Below are positions 6,149-6,964 of a DNA stretch of 6,964 bases, one piece after another (position 1 is the stretch's first letter; each line of letters starts with the position of its first letter). The translations under genes were made by a program, and so were the position numbers. This DNA comes from Bacteroidota bacterium. Lineage in GTDB: Bacteria; Bacteroidota; Bacteroidia; NS11-12g; UBA955. The notes beneath the pieces are model-generated. The model was not told where the DNA came from, made no database searches, and was given only the letters and a program-made list of their open reading frames with translations. The DNA lies in contig JAIYBO010000214.1 of the NCBI GenBank assembly GCA_027488495.1, positions 1 through 6,964 on the forward strand, in the 5' to 3' direction.

Positions 6149-6964
6149 ATGAATTTGAACAAGCATTTTTTGAAGCAGGCAGGAATTTTCTTGCTATTTG
6201 TTATCAGTTTTTGGTTTATCACATTGTGGTATTTGGCACCACCTTCCGATGGGATGGTTCTCAAGCAAGGGGATATGCAGCAAGTGCGTTTGATGCGCTA
6301 TGCGGCGGAACAGGTAAAAGAGAGTACCGGTCAATTGCCTCAATGGAACGATCGATTGTTTTCGGGTATGCCTGGCAGTTTGATCACGGGTATTGAGCAA
6401 GGCAGTTTGCTATTGAAATACAAGGTGATTGAATTGTTTGGATTGGTGAAGTCGCCATTCAATTTCTTGTTTGTGGCGATGTTGAGCATGTTTGTTTTGT
6501 TGCTTTCGGTGAAGGTAGACAAGTGGTTGGCGGCAGCCGGTGCGATAGGATACGCGTTCATGACTTTTAGTATATCGAGTTACGAGGCGGGTCATATCAC
6601 CAAGGTTTTGGCGATGGGGGCGATGCCCGGTGTGATTGGTGGTTTGGCGCTATTGAGTCAAAGAAGATATTTGTTGGGTGCGGCGGTTACTGCACTGTTT
6701 TTTGGTATGGTGGTGAATTACTTCCACTATCAAATTGCATATTACGCAGGCATCATGGTGGGCTTGTATTTTATCGTGGAGTTGGTTTCGGCTTTAAGGA
6801 GCAAAGACCTGAAGCACCTGTTGATTTCAAGTTCGGTGGCTGCTTTGGCCATGGGTTTGGGTGTTTTAACTTGTGTGGGTAAGCTTGCAGATACCAATGA
6901 TTATGCGAAAGCCACCATGCGCGGAGGCTCTGCAGTGGCAGAAACGGCAGTGGGTTCTTCGAAA
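6149..6964 (+). CDS. YfhO-like polytopic membrane protein, N-terminal part; 3' end outside window
   Basis: The frame opens at ATG 6149 (an in-frame TGA lies at 6128-6130) and runs to the window edge: 272 codons of a protein that in Bacteroidota YfhO-family members is usually several hundred residues longer. The first membrane helix is at about 11-30. It is followed by the family's first loop, with GMVLKQGDMQQ (35-45, Asp42) and LPQWNDRLFSGMPG (63-76). More helices follow at about 103-121 and 126-143, then EAGHITKVLAMGAMPG (146-161), further helices near 172-210 with NYFHYQIAYY (190-199), a helix at about 223-242, and TMRGGS (256-261). YfhO proteins are GT-C-like integral membrane proteins linked to glycosylation of envelope polymers; Asp42 sits where GT-C enzymes carry their acidic residue, but that role is inferred. 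It diverges from glyA across 138 bases, where I see no strong plus-strand promoter match. Confidence 0.85.
   Translation, partial: MNLNKHFLKQAGIFLLFVISFWFITLWYLAPPSDGMVLKQGDMQQVRLMRYAAEQVKESTGQLPQWNDRLFSGMPGSLITGIEQGSLLLKYKVIELFGLVKSPFNFLFVAMLSMFVLLLSVKVDKWLAAAGAIGYAFMTFSISSYEAGHITKVLAMGAMPGVIGGLALLSQRRYLLGAAVTALFFGMVVNYFHYQIAYYAGIMVGLYFIVELVSALRSKDLKHLLISSSVAALAMGLGVLTCVGKLADTNDYAKATMRGGSAVAETAVGSSK

Noticed and set aside
6011..6166. N-terminal extension of glyA to ATG 6166
   Set aside because: The extra 52 residues do not resemble serine hydroxymethyltransferase, and an exact promoter -7 box falls inside them, just before ATG 6010.
6340..6595. Minus-strand open frames of 61-73 codons opposite the YfhO-like gene
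   Set aside because: They overlap a well-supported plus-strand coding region and show no family features.
1..6964. CRISPR array, tRNA, insertion sequence or phage signature
   Set aside because: I looked for direct-repeat arrays, cloverleaf patterns, terminal inverted repeats with transposase motifs and integrase motifs on both strands and saw none; all sizeable gaps are 138 bases or less.

Overview
The window reads as ordinary chromosomal DNA from a member of the Bacteroidota. The evidence is a TM2-domain lipoprotein of the type common in that phylum, a Bacteroidota-style flippase and a YfhO-like membrane protein, and a pyruvate dehydrogenase E1-beta gene standing without its alpha partner. 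The starts lack Shine-Dalgarno sequences, and several have TAnnTTTG-like (-7) boxes upstream. Coding density is very high: the longest non-coding gap is 138 bases, so no stretch over 300 bases lacks a gene. I see no tRNA, rRNA, insertion sequence, CRISPR array or phage gene.

Layout, left to right. Bases 1-554 hold the 3' part of selD (selenide, water dikinase) on the plus strand. A clear intrinsic terminator at 587-623 serves the minus-strand pdhB (671-1651). A 120-base divergent gap follows, then a plus-strand lipoprotein with a C-terminal TM2 domain (1772-2482). It converges on a minus-strand conserved protein of unknown function (2512-3150). Only 15 bases separate that start from the start of a plus-strand Wzx-like flippase (3166-4761). 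The flippase overlaps tail to tail by 29 bases with minus-strand glyA (4733-6010). A 138-base divergent gap then leads to the first 272 codons of a YfhO-like polytopic membrane protein (6149 to the window end).

The genes do not form one pathway. selD (selenophosphate), pdhB (pyruvate to acetyl-CoA) and glyA (serine/glycine and one-carbon units) are housekeeping or accessory metabolism. The flippase and YfhO-like protein point to cell-surface glycan export and modification. Orientation alternates gene by gene, so nearly every gene is probably its own transcription unit.

I did not find a convincing undescribed system. The points most worth a second look are the compact divergent start region at 3126-3185, the inverted repeat in the flippase/glyA overlap, the unusual lipoprotein plus TM2 architecture, the unrecognised 212-residue protein, and the higher GC content of selD.
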